A DNA stretch of 64,000 nucleotides, from contig SCRN01000002.1 of assembly GCA_004322045.1 (NCBI GenBank), positions 1-64,000 of the forward strand, given 5' to 3'. Position 1 is the first letter of the stretch. Each line of letters begins with the position of its first letter. Origin of the DNA: Paraburkholderia sp. GTDB lineage: Bacteria; Pseudomonadota; Gammaproteobacteria; Burkholderiales; Burkholderiaceae. The notes below the pieces were generated by a model that was given only the letters and a program-made list of their open reading frames with translations, ran no database searches and had not been told where the DNA came from. The translations under genes and the position numbers were made by a program. Shown piece after piece: positions 18,974 to 28,271 of this stretch.

Positions 18974-19738
18974 ATGCCTTACTTCGGAATCGGCCTTCAC
19001 GTCATCGTTGCGATTTATTTCGCGGTGCATGCCGTGCGCCATCAACAAAACATCTATTGGTTGTTCGTGCTCTTTGCGTTTCCCATGCTCGGCAGCCTCG
19101 TGTATTTCTTCGCCGTTTATTTGCCGAGCTGGCGGCAGTCGCGCGGGGCGTATGTCGCGACGCGCGCGATCACGCAGTTCGTGGATCCGAACCGTGCCGT
19201 GCGCGAAAGCCGTGCCGAAGTCGAGCGCGCGCCCACCGTGGCGAGCCGCATGCGGCTAGGCAATGCGCTATTGGAGGCCGGTAACCCGCAAGAAGCGATC
19301 GAGCAGTTTCAAATGGCGGCAAACGGCCCGTTCGCGAACGACCCCGCGTTGTTGCTGGGCTTGGCGCGCGCGCACTTCGAACTCGCGCGGTATGCCGATG
19401 CCGAGGCGGCATTGACGCTGCTCTTCACGAACTATCCGCCAATGCGTCAGCAAGCGCAGCCGTCGCTGCTTTACGCCCGCACGCTCGCGGCGCTTGGGGC
19501 CGTGGGCGCCCGGGCCGCGTTCGAGGTGGCGCTCGCCTGCGCGAGCGATGCGGCGCCGCGCTGCTTGTTTGCCGATTGGCTCGCCGCGCAGCCGAACGAA
19601 GCCGACCGCAAGCGCGCCGCCGCGTTGTACGAAGATATCTTGCAGGACGGCAAACATTGGCCGCGTCACGCGCGCGCGCATAACCGCGAATGGTTGGAGC
19701 GGGCTCAGTCCGCGCGGGCCTCAATGCCGGCTCATTGA
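18974..19738 (+). CDS. TPR-repeat inner-membrane protein with PLDc_N-like N-terminus
   Basis: MPYFGIGLHVIVAIYFAVHAVRHQQNIYWLFVLFAFPMLGSLVYF plus TPR region; alternative start at 18923. Confidence 0.75.
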   Translation: MPYFGIGLHVIVAIYFAVHAVRHQQNIYWLFVLFAFPMLGSLVYFFAVYLPSWRQSRGAYVATRAITQFVDPNRAVRESRAEVERAPTVASRMRLGNALLEAGNPQEAIEQFQMAANGPFANDPALLLGLARAHFELARYADAEAALTLLFTNYPPMRQQAQPSLLYARTLAALGAVGARAAFEVALACASDAAPRCLFADWLAAQPNEADRKRAAALYEDILQDGKHWPRHARAHNREWLERAQSARASMPAH

Positions 19739-19914
19739 GCGGGCGAAATTCGATCCTTTGGTTTCTTTTCCCTTCCTTTTCCCTTCCCTTAACGCTCGGG
19801 CAGGCGCCGCGCGCATGCCGCCCCCGAGCCGTCTCCATCGCCGTCGCCGCTCCCGCATTCAAATAGTCGCCTTAACGGATTCGCACTAGGCGTATACACG
19901 GGGCGCGACGGCGA

Positions 19915-19928
19915 GAAACCGCGGTTTC
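19915..19928. promoter_or_regulatory. Perfect 14-bp palindrome GAAACCGCGGTTTC upstream of the purine permease
   Basis: Direct sequence symmetry; intergenic. Confidence 0.4.
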
Positions 19929-20142
19929 AAGCCGATATAAGCGCTGTCGCATGGGCTTCATGTTGCCCGACTGATGGGACGCGTTTTTGTGTTCGCCTAC
20001 GCTTCGTGACAGCCAAGTGAACGACTGGCGGCAAAGCCCTTCGCGGCCTTCGAGCCGATTCGATTCAGATGGATACCTATTCGAGACAACCCTGATGACG
20101 GTCCGCGCGGCCGTTTCAGCATGCTGATAAAGGAGCAAGCTC

Positions 20143-21528
20143 ATGAGTGATACCCAGGCGCGGCCGATCGTCGGCTCCGGCACGACGGACGGTTTCGGCA
20201 CCAAGGGCGCCGTGGATCGATATTTCGGCATTTCGGCGCGAGGCAGCACCGAGCGCGGCGAAATCGTCGCGGGCGTCACCACTTTTTTGGCGATGGTCTA
20301 TTCGGTGTTCGTGGTCCCGGGCATGCTCGGCAAAGCCGGATTCGATACGAGCGCCGTGTTCGTCGCGGTCTGCCTCACCACGGCTTTCGGCTCGCTGTTG
20401 ATGGGCTTATGGGCGAAGCTGCCGATTGCGATCGGCTGCGCGATTTCGCTCACCGCGTTCACCGCGTTCGGTCTCGTGCTAGGCAAAGGCATCGCCCCGA
20501 CAGTCGCGCTCGGCGCCGTCTTCTTGATGGGGCTCGTCTTCACCGCGATTTCCGTCACCGGCGTGCGCTCGTGGATCTTGCGCAATTTGCCCGCGGGCGT
20601 CGCACACGGCACGGGTATCGGTATTGGGCTGTTCTTGCTGCTGATCGCATCCAACGATGTCGGGCTCGTGATCAAGAATCCGGGCGGCGGCTTGCCGCTT
20701 GCGCTCGGGCATGTCACGGCGTTCCCCGTGGTGATGTCGGTGATCGGCTTGGCGGCGGTTTTCGGGCTCGAGCGGCGTCGCGTGCCGGGTGGGATCTTGC
20801 TTGTCGTCGTCGCCGTGTCGGCCATCGGGCTCGCCTTCGATCCGACCGTGAAATTCCACGGCGTATTTGCGTTGCCTTCGCTGAGTGCGCCGGGGCACGC
20901 CTCGCTGATCGGCGCGATGGATCTCAAAGGCGCACTGTCGGTCGCGGTGCTGCCCAGTGTCTTTGCGCTCGTCATGACCGCCGTCTTCGACGCCACGGGC
21001 ACGATCCGCGCTGTCGCGGGGCAGTCGGGGCAGCTCGACGAGAAGGGCCGCATCATCAACGGCGGGCGCGCGTTGACGGCCGATTCGCTCAGTTCGATTT
21101 TTTCAGGGTTTCTCGGCGGTGCGCCGGCAGCGGCCTATATCGAATCGAGCGTGGGCGTCGCCGCGGGTGCGAAGACGGGCCTGGCCGCCGCGGTGGTCGG
21201 CTTGCTGTTTCTCGTCGTGATGTTCTTCTCGCCCCTTGCGGCGTTGGTGCCGTCGTATGCGACTGCACCCGCGTTGATGTACGTAGGTCTCCTGATGCTC
21301 TCGAGCGTGAGCAAACTCCACATGGACGATAGCGTCGATGCGATGGCCGGACTCGTCACCGCCGTGTTCATCGTGCTGACGGCCAACATCGTGACCGGCA
21401 TCATGCTCGGCTTCGCGACGCTCGTCATCGGCCGCATCGTCAGCGGCGAATGGCGCAAGCTGAACCTCGGCACCGTATCGATTGCCGTCGTGCTGGTGGC
21501 TTTCTATGCAGGGGGATGGGCGATTTGA
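20143..21528 (+). CDS. NCS2/AzgA-type guanine/hypoxanthine permease
   Basis: [39 protein letters not shown] signature; [16 protein letters not shown]. Confidence 0.9.
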   Translation: MSDTQARPIVGSGTTDGFGTKGAVDRYFGISARGSTERGEIVAGVTTFLAMVYSVFVVPGMLGKAGFDTSAVFVAVCLTTAFGSLLMGLWAKLPIAIGCAISLTAFTAFGLVLGKGIAPTVALGAVFLMGLVFTAISVTGVRSWILRNLPAGVAHGTGIGIGLFLLLIASNDVGLVIKNPGGGLPLALGHVTAFPVVMSVIGLAAVFGLERRRVPGGILLVVVAVSAIGLAFDPTVKFHGVFALPSLSAPGHASLIGAMDLKGALSVAVLPSVFALVMTAVFDATGTIRAVAGQSGQLDEKGRIINGGRALTADSLSSIFSGFLGGAPAAAYIESSVGVAAGAKTGLAAAVVGLLFLVVMFFSPLAALVPSYATAPALMYVGLLMLSSVSKLHMDDSVDAMAGLVTAVFIVLTANIVTGIMLGFATLVIGRIVSGEWRKLNLGTVSIAVVLVAFYAGGWAI

Positions 21529-21533
21529 CGAGG

Positions 21534-21573
21534 GCGAGCTTCGAGCCTGGGAAGCTCGCATTTCCAGGCTTTT
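21534..21573 (+). other. Overlapping hairpins (pseudoknot-like topology) 3' of the permease gene
   Basis: GCGAGCTT(21534-41)/AAGCTCGC(21552-59) interleaved with AGCCTGG(21544-50)/CCAGGCT(21564-70), then TTT. Confidence 0.4.
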
Positions 21574-21599
21574 CGTTGACGATCGCACGGTAGGCGCGC

Positions 21600-21627
21600 A
21601 TTGAGCCCGCATTAAGCCCGCATTTAG
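21600..21627 (+). promoter_or_regulatory. Triple ATTRAG-like hexamer array with 11-bp period
   Basis: ATTGAG-CCCGC-ATTAAG-CCCGC-ATTTAG. Confidence 0.45.
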
Positions 21628-21720
21628 CCCCTAAAGAGCGGCGCGCTACAATGAGCACCGGCAAAACGCGGCGCTACGTGGCGCCGGTTGCGTTTGAATC
21701 GATTGTCAACGGGAGCGCTC

Positions 21721-22395
21721 ATGCGATTGCAAACCCCATTTCTGTTCGACCTCGACGGCACCCTCGTAGATAGCGTCTATCAGCACGTGCTTGCATGGAA
21801 GCAAGCGCTCGATGCCGAAGGGATTGCGTTATCCGTGTGGCGCATTCATCGCAAGATCGGCATGAGCGGCGGGCTGTTCACGGCGCAATTATTGCGCGAG
21901 ACGCGGGCGCAAGTGAGCGAGGAAGCCATCAGCCGGCTGCGCGACGCGCATGCCGACGCTTATCTGCAGTTCCGCGGCCAAGTTCGGCCGTTGCCAGGCG
22001 CTCGGGAGCTATTGAGCGCGTTGTCGCAGGCCGGTATCCCATGGGCGATCGCAACGAGCGGGCGCATGCATACGGCCGCGCTCAATCTCGAGGCGTTGGG
22101 CGTGGATCCCGCCAAGGACGTCGTCGTGACGCGCGACGACGTCAAATACGCCAAGCCCGACCCGGACCTCTTCATCGCCGCGGCACAGCGACTCGGCGTG
22201 CCGATCGAGCACGCGGTCGTAGTGGGCGACAGCATCTGGGACATGCTTGCGGCAAAGCGTTGCCGCGCATTGGGCGTGGGCTTGCTCTCGGGCGGCTACG
22301 GTACCGGCGAGCTCGAACGAGCGGGTGCCCTAAGGGTTTATGACGACCCGGCGGATTTGCTTTACCACCTCGACGAAATCGCGGCTCGGCCATAG
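21721..22395 (+). CDS. HAD-superfamily phosphatase
   Basis: FLFDLDGTLVDSVYQHV motif I; KPDPDLFIAAAQRLG; VVGDSIWDMLAA. Confidence 0.9.
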   Translation: MRLQTPFLFDLDGTLVDSVYQHVLAWKQALDAEGIALSVWRIHRKIGMSGGLFTAQLLRETRAQVSEEAISRLRDAHADAYLQFRGQVRPLPGARELLSALSQAGIPWAIATSGRMHTAALNLEALGVDPAKDVVVTRDDVKYAKPDPDLFIAAAQRLGVPIEHAVVVGDSIWDMLAAKRCRALGVGLLSGGYGTGELERAGALRVYDDPADLLYHLDEIAARP

Positions 22396-22461
22396 GCCTA
22401 CTCACTTCTATTGCAGATCGATGCGGCATCCGCGCCGGGGAGGGCGTGGATGTCTCGCAGG

Positions 22462-22479
22462 CAATTCAAACGAGAATTG
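22462..22479. promoter_or_regulatory. Inverted repeat CAATTC-N6-GAATTG
   Basis: 6-bp arms, intergenic upstream of MHS transporter. Confidence 0.3.
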
Positions 22480-22687
22480 AAACGAAATTCCCTGTTTTGT
22501 CCCAGAACGGTTCCCCTCGCCCAAATTCGCTTGAAGCACCGATTTCGGCTCAGTAAATAGAAACCACGCACCGGCGATCGCTCGAATGCCGGTACGAAAA
22601 AAGACGCCCCGGAGGAGACGAACGAGGGGCCCCCGAAATCCTGTTGCGCAAGCGCGCACGGGTATTTACTGGAGGAGGAGCCGTTTC

Positions 22688-24019
22688 ATGTCATCCCATC
22701 CACACATCGATTCCCGCATGGTTCGCCGCGTCGCAATGGCCAGTGTCATCGGCGCGACGGTCGAATGGTACGACTTCTTTCTTTACGGCGTGGTCGCCGG
22801 CATTGTCTTCAACAAGCTTTACTTCCCGGCGAACGACCCGCTCGTGTCGATCTTGCTTGCCTATACGACTTTCGCGGTGGGCTTCGTCACCCGCCCGATC
22901 GGCGGCGTGCTGTTCGGGCATTTCGGCGATCGCATCGGGCGCAAGTCCGCGCTGATCCTCTCGCTGTTCATCATGGGCGTGTCGACCGTGGGCGTCGCCT
23001 TCGTCCCAACCTACGCGCAGATCGGCGTAGCCGCGCCGGTCCTTTTGTTGTCGTTGCGCGTGCTGCAGGGCATCGGCCTTGGCGGAGAATGGGGCGGCGC
23101 GGTCTTGATGGCCTACGAATATGCGCCACCCCACCGGCGCGGGCTGTATGCGAGTCTGCCGCAAATCGGCTTGTCGATCGGACTGTGTCTCGCCTCGGGC
23201 ATGGTGGCGGCGGTGTCGCATCTGTTGTCGGAACAGGCGTTTTTCGCGTGGGGTTGGCGCGTGGCGTTCGGCGCCTCGCTCGTGCTCGTCATGATCGGCC
23301 TGTATATCCGCCTGAACGTGATGGAGACCCCCGAATTCACCGCGCTCAAGCGCAACCGCAACGAAGTGCGGCTGCCGTTCGTCGAGATGCTCGCCAATTA
23401 TCGCCGCGAGTTGTTGGTCGGCATGGGTGCGCGCTATATCGACGGCGTGTTCTTCAATATCTTCGCCGTGTTCTCGATCGGGTATCTCACGCAGCACATC
23501 AAGATGGATCGCACCGATGCGCTGCTCGGCGTGATGATGGCCGCTTTCGTCATGTGTTTCTTCATTCCGATCTTCGGCGGCCTGTCCGATCGCATCGGCC
23601 GCGCGCGCGTGTACAGGTGGGGCTCGCTGCTTTGCGGCGCGTCGGTCTATCCGGCATTCTGGTTGATCGAGAGCCAGCCGGGCAATACGCTCTTGATTTG
23701 GCTCGCCATCGTCATCCCGTTCGGCATTTGCTACGCGATGGTGTATGGGCCGGAAGCCGCGCTGTTCTCCGAGCTCTTCGATGCGAGCGTGCGTTACACG
23801 GGCATCTCGTTCGTCTATCAGTTCTCGGGCATTTTCGCGAGCGGCATCACGCCGATCATCGCGACGGCGCTGTGGAAGATGAGCGGCGGCAAATGGTGGA
23901 CCATATGCGCCTACGTGCTGTTTTCCGCGCTGGTATCGGCCGTGTCGGCGCGCGCGATCGAACGCGGCCGCGGCGCGCGCTTGTCGACGCACGAGAACCC
24001 GGTAGTCAGCGCGCCGTGA
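22688..24019 (+). CDS. MFS transporter, metabolite:H+ symporter (MHS) family
   Basis: GATVEWYDFFLYG, TRPIGGVLFGHFGDRIGRK, GLGGEWGGAVLMAYEYAP. Confidence 0.92.
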   Translation: MSSHPHIDSRMVRRVAMASVIGATVEWYDFFLYGVVAGIVFNKLYFPANDPLVSILLAYTTFAVGFVTRPIGGVLFGHFGDRIGRKSALILSLFIMGVSTVGVAFVPTYAQIGVAAPVLLLSLRVLQGIGLGGEWGGAVLMAYEYAPPHRRGLYASLPQIGLSIGLCLASGMVAAVSHLLSEQAFFAWGWRVAFGASLVLVMIGLYIRLNVMETPEFTALKRNRNEVRLPFVEMLANYRRELLVGMGARYIDGVFFNIFAVFSIGYLTQHIKMDRTDALLGVMMAAFVMCFFIPIFGGLSDRIGRARVYRWGSLLCGASVYPAFWLIESQPGNTLLIWLAIVIPFGICYAMVYGPEAALFSELFDASVRYTGISFVYQFSGIFASGITPIIATALWKMSGGKWWTICAYVLFSALVSAVSARAIERGRGARLSTHENPVVSAP

Positions 24020-24115
24020 TGGCCTCGCGCTATCGCTATCGCTCTTGCGTCGACACGCTTTAGTCGCGGCGTGAGCCCAATGCGCCGCCGCAGCGCGGCG
24101 TCGTTCGCCGTCGCA

Positions 24116-24880
24116 TCAAGCGCGGAAAGTCTTGGCGGTTTCTTCGGCGGCGTGCCGCAAATCCGGCTCGAAGGCTAGCAAGTCCTGTAACGTGAGCCGC
24201 CCGACCGGCGCCTGCACCGCAATGGCTGCGCAGGCGCGGTGACGGTCGAGCATGACAGGCACCGCGATGGCGATCAGCCCCTGAAGGTGCTCTTGGTCGT
24301 TGACCGCCAACCGGCGCCGGCGCGTCAACGCAAGCTCCTTGCGCAGCACTTCGCGGCTCGTGATCGTGCGCTCGGAATAGGGCCGCAGCGGGAGCGTGTC
24401 GATCACGCGTTCGCGCCGATCCTTCGGCAGAAAACTGATCAAGAGCTTGCCGCTAGCGGAACAATGCAGCGGCACGTGCGACCCCGGCTGCAAATGCATG
24501 CGCAACGGCCACTCCGTTTCCACTCGGTCGATATAGACGACGTCGTTGCCCGACAGCATCGTCAAGTTGCATGTCTCGCCGATCCTCGCCACGAGTTGCT
24601 CGAGCAATACATGGCGCGCGGCAGCCGGGCCGGCATGCATGAGCACGTTCACGGCGAGCATGCGTACTCGCGGCGAACATTCGTAGCGTTTGTCGCCCGC
24701 GCCGCGCGTGACGAGCCACGCATCGGTCAACTGCACGAGGATGCGGTGCATCGTCTGTTTCGGCAGGCCGAGCGTCGTCGCGAGATCCATCATCGATAAG
24801 GGGCGGCCTGCCGCCGCCAACGTTTCGAGCACACGGAACGCTCGCACCGCCGCCGCATTCGATTGATTCGATCCCGACAT
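24116..24880 (-). CDS. IclR family regulator (SauR-like position, divergent from sulfoacetaldehyde dehydrogenase)
   Basis: AFRVLETLAAAGRPLSMMDLATTLGLPKQTMHRIL; effector domain MQPGSHVPLHCSASGKLLISF. Confidence 0.9.
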   Translation of the reverse strand: MSGSNQSNAAAVRAFRVLETLAAAGRPLSMMDLATTLGLPKQTMHRILVQLTDAWLVTRGAGDKRYECSPRVRMLAVNVLMHAGPAAARHVLLEQLVARIGETCNLTMLSGNDVVYIDRVETEWPLRMHLQPGSHVPLHCSASGKLLISFLPKDRRERVIDTLPLRPYSERTITSREVLRKELALTRRRRLAVNDQEHLQGLIAIAVPVMLDRHRACAAIAVQAPVGRLTLQDLLAFEPDLRHAAEETAKTFRA

Positions 24881-24940
24881 GCTGTCTCCTCATCAGGCGC
24901 GCTCGCCGCGCCGTTTTCATTGTGTATCGGATCGCGCGGT

Positions 24941-24966
24941 TTTCGGGACTAGGAGAAGTCCCGAAA
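24941..24966. promoter_or_regulatory. 26-bp inverted repeat TTTCGGGACT-N6-AGTCCCGAAA, candidate IclR operator
   Basis: 10-bp perfect arms in the divergent IclR/dehydrogenase intergenic region. Confidence 0.65.
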
Positions 24967-25044
24967 TTCGCATTTTTTCATCCGCGATCGAGCGCAGTCG
25001 ACGAATGGTCGGGAAACGGGACTCGCACGCTATCGCTGCCGCCT

Positions 25045-25066
25045 AGATTGGCTTTACCGCCAATCT
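25045..25066 (+). promoter_or_regulatory. Hairpin AGATTGGC-N6-GCCAATCT immediately upstream of the dehydrogenase RBS
   Basis: 8-bp perfect arms; ends about 20 nt before ATG 25087. Confidence 0.45.
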
Positions 25067-25086
25067 TTATTGCAATGGGAGCGTGT

Positions 25087-26532
25087 ATGAATGTGAGGGC
25101 TACAACGGCCGAAACGGCAAGCGTGCCGGCTGCGGATGATGTGCGACGCGAGGTGGGCGCGCTGCTTGCCCGCGCACGCGAGGCGCAGCGCGTCTTCGAG
25201 CACGCCGGTCAAACGGCGCTCGATACAGCTGCGGCCGCGGCGGCATGGGCAATCATGGAGCCGGGCCGCAATCGCCGCCTCGCCGAGCTCGCGGTGCGCG
25301 ACACCGGCCTCGGCAACGTCGAGGACAAGGTTCAAAAGAACTTCCGCAAGACGCTTGGGCTGCTGCGCGATTTGCACGGCAAGCCTACTTGCGGCGTGAT
25401 CGCACGCGACGCCGAGCGCGGCATCGTCGAGATCGCGCGGGCGGTCGGCGTCGTCGCAGCGGTGACCCCATCGACCAACCCGGCGGCCACGCCCGCGAAC
25501 AAGATCGTCAATGCGCTCAAATGCGGCAATGCAGTAATCGTATCGCCATCGCCCAAGGGGCATTCGTCGTGCGCGCTGCTCGTCGAGTTCATTCATCAGC
25601 AGTTTGACAAAGCCGGGCTCGACCGGGCGCTCGTGCAACTGCTGCCGGCCCCCGTCAGCAAAGCGGCCAGCGCCGAGTTGATGGCGCAGGCGGACCTCGT
25701 CGTGGCGACAGGCTCGCAAGCGAACGTACGCATGGCCTACGCGAGCGGTACGCCGGCTTTCGGCGTCGGGGCGGGCAATGTCGCGTCGATCGTCGAACAC
25801 TCGGCCGATCTTGACGATGCGGCGCGCAAGATCGCACTGTCCAAGACGTTCGACAATGCGACGAGCTGCTCTTCCGAAAACAGCGTGGTGATCGAAGATG
25901 CGATCTATGACGCGATGCTCGATGCGCTGCAACGATGCGGGGGCGCATTGCTCGATGCAGCGCAAAAAGCCCGCCTGCAAGCGGTGATGTGGCGCGACGG
26001 CAAGCTCTCGGAGCACTGCACTGCAAAGCCGGCGTCGCGCATCGCGCAAACGGCCGGGCTGAGCGAGATCGCGGCGCGTGAGCCGGCGTTCTTGATGGTC
26101 GAGGAAAGCGGCTTCGGTGCCGAGCACCCGTTCTCGGGCGAAAAGCTCGCGCCGGTGCTGGCGCTCTATCGCGCGAGCGATTTCGAGGCGGCGGCAAGCA
26201 TCGTGCGCCAACTCTATGCCTATATGGGCGCGGGCCACTCGGTGGGCTTGCATACCGCGCATCTCGATCACGCAGTCCAATTGGGCGAGCGCTTGCCCGT
26301 TGCGCGCGTGATCGTCAATCAAGCGCATTGCCTCGCAACGGGCGGCAACTTCAACAACGGGCTGCCGTTCTCGCTGTCGATGGGATGCGGCACCTGGGGG
26401 CGCAACAATTTTTCGGGCAACCTCGATTACCGCTATTACCTTAACGTGACGCGGGTGGCTTATCCGATCGAGGAACGCGTGCCCGAGCTCGACGCGCTGC
26501 TTGGCGAGTACTTTAGGAGCGTCGGCCGATGA
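25087..26532 (+). CDS. sauS: CoA-acylating aldehyde dehydrogenase, probable sulfoacetaldehyde dehydrogenase
   Basis: GVVAAVTPSTNPAATPANKIVNALKCGNAVIVSPSPKG; NATSCSSENSVV catalytic Cys region; operon with acyl-CoA ligase. Confidence 0.78.
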   Translation: MNVRATTAETASVPAADDVRREVGALLARAREAQRVFEHAGQTALDTAAAAAAWAIMEPGRNRRLAELAVRDTGLGNVEDKVQKNFRKTLGLLRDLHGKPTCGVIARDAERGIVEIARAVGVVAAVTPSTNPAATPANKIVNALKCGNAVIVSPSPKGHSSCALLVEFIHQQFDKAGLDRALVQLLPAPVSKAASAELMAQADLVVATGSQANVRMAYASGTPAFGVGAGNVASIVEHSADLDDAARKIALSKTFDNATSCSSENSVVIEDAIYDAMLDALQRCGGALLDAAQKARLQAVMWRDGKLSEHCTAKPASRIAQTAGLSEIAAREPAFLMVEESGFGAEHPFSGEKLAPVLALYRASDFEAAASIVRQLYAYMGAGHSVGLHTAHLDHAVQLGERLPVARVIVNQAHCLATGGNFNNGLPFSLSMGCGTWGRNNFSGNLDYRYYLNVTRVAYPIEERVPELDALLGEYFRSVGR

Positions 26533-28151
26533 AAACGCCAACGACGCTGCGCGCATTGATCGACATGCGCGCGATGCAATCTCCAGACGAGCCGTTTCTG
26601 TTGACCGCCACCGCGCGCAATGACGCGCGCACCGATGAGGCGACGGCGATCACCTTCTCCATGCTGCGTGCGCAGTGCCGCGCGCTCGAGGTGCGCTTTC
26701 AGGCGGCCGGACTGCGGCGGGGCGACGTCGTATCCGTGTTCATGGGCAACAGCATGCAGACGGCCACGCTGCTGCTCGGGGCGATGTATAGCGGGCTCAT
26801 TGCTCACCCGCTCAATCTGCTGTGTCAGCCGTCGCAGTTGCGCTACATCGTCGAGCACTCGGATACCCGCATGATTTTCGTGTGCGACGAGACGGCCGAG
26901 GCGATCGCGGCCGCATGCTCGGCCCTTCGCGAGCAAGCGCCTACGCGAGACATCGCGCTCGTCCGTACGGCGCCCGATGCGCTCGAATTGCCGGCGCTGG
27001 CAGCGGGCCGTCTCGCGCTGGCCGAAACTGCGTCGGCGGGCGCCGAAGAAGAACCCGCGGACGAAGATCCCATGCTCGCTTGCGTCGAGCCGAACGACAT
27101 CGCGCTGTTGATGTACACGTCCGGCACGACAGGCGCGCCCAAAGGCGTGCTGCTGAGCCACCGCAATCTACTGGTCAATGCCCGCAACATCAGCGCCGAG
27201 CACCGGCTCGGCATGGGCGACCGCGTGCTCGCATCCTTGCCGCTTTATCACATCAATGGCCTCGTCGTGACGCTGCTCGCGCCGCTTTACCACGGTGGCT
27301 CGGTCGTGATGACGCCGCGTTTTTCGGCGCGCACGTTCTGGCAAGACGTTTCGCGCTTGCGCTGCACCTGGATCAACCTCGTGCCGACGATCGTCGCGTA
27401 CCTGCTGGGCGGGGAGCAACCGGATAAGGGCGACCTCTCGGCGCTCCGGTTTTGCCGCACGGCATCGGCAGCGCTTCCCGCCGATCATCATCGCGCGTTC
27501 GAGGCGCGCTTTGGCATCGGCATCATCGAAACGATGGGGATGACCGAAACGGCGGCGCCGATCTTCAGCAACCCCTCCGAGCCGGCATTGCGGCGCATTG
27601 GCAGCATCGGGCTGCCGTCGGGCGCGCAGGCGAAGGTGATCGATCGCGAGGGCCGCGAGTGCGCGGCATACGAGGCCGGTGAAATCGTGCTGCGCGGCGA
27701 GCAAATCATGCAGGGCTACTACAAGCGGCCCGATGAAACCGCGAAGGCCTTCACGGCGGACGGCTGGCTGCGCACGGGCGACCTCGGGTACCGCGACGAC
27801 GACGGCTATTTTTATATCAACGGCCGCGCCAAGGAGCTCATCATCAAAGGCGGCGAGAACATCGCGCCGCGCGAGATCGACGAAGCGCTATTGCGCCACC
27901 CGGGCGTGTTCGACGCGGCTGCGGTAGGCGTGCCCGATCCCGCATATGGACAGGAGATCGTCGCGTTCGTCGTGGCGCGCGAGGCGCACTGGGACGGCGC
28001 GCCCGACGCCGGCGAACTGCGCGCGCACTGCCTGAGGGAGCTGGGGCGGTACAAAACGCCGAAGGAATTCCACTTCGTCAGCGAACTGCCGCGCGGCCCG
28101 TCCGGCAAGGTGCAGCGCTTGAAGCTCGTCGCACCGCCGCCGCCCGACTGA
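26529..28151 (+). CDS. sauT: AMP-forming acyl-CoA ligase, probable sulfoacetate-CoA ligase
   Basis: YTSGTTGAPKGVLLSHRNL; GWLRTGDLGYRDDDGYFYINGRAKELIIKGGENI; ATGA overlap with sauS. Confidence 0.75.
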   Translation: MKTPTTLRALIDMRAMQSPDEPFLLTATARNDARTDEATAITFSMLRAQCRALEVRFQAAGLRRGDVVSVFMGNSMQTATLLLGAMYSGLIAHPLNLLCQPSQLRYIVEHSDTRMIFVCDETAEAIAAACSALREQAPTRDIALVRTAPDALELPALAAGRLALAETASAGAEEEPADEDPMLACVEPNDIALLMYTSGTTGAPKGVLLSHRNLLVNARNISAEHRLGMGDRVLASLPLYHINGLVVTLLAPLYHGGSVVMTPRFSARTFWQDVSRLRCTWINLVPTIVAYLLGGEQPDKGDLSALRFCRTASAALPADHHRAFEARFGIGIIETMGMTETAAPIFSNPSEPALRRIGSIGLPSGAQAKVIDREGRECAAYEAGEIVLRGEQIMQGYYKRPDETAKAFTADGWLRTGDLGYRDDDGYFYINGRAKELIIKGGENIAPREIDEALLRHPGVFDAAAVGVPDPAYGQEIVAFVVAREAHWDGAPDAGELRAHCLRELGRYKTPKEFHFVSELPRGPSGKVQRLKLVAPPPPD

Positions 28152-28271
28152 CGGGCACACAGCGCGGGTTGCAAGCGCCGAAGGGCGGCCCACAGCGGCG
28201 TCGACAGCGCACGCGCCCGGCCCGATAAAGACACCGAATTTCCCAAGAAAGAGACGGTAGGAGACATCGAC

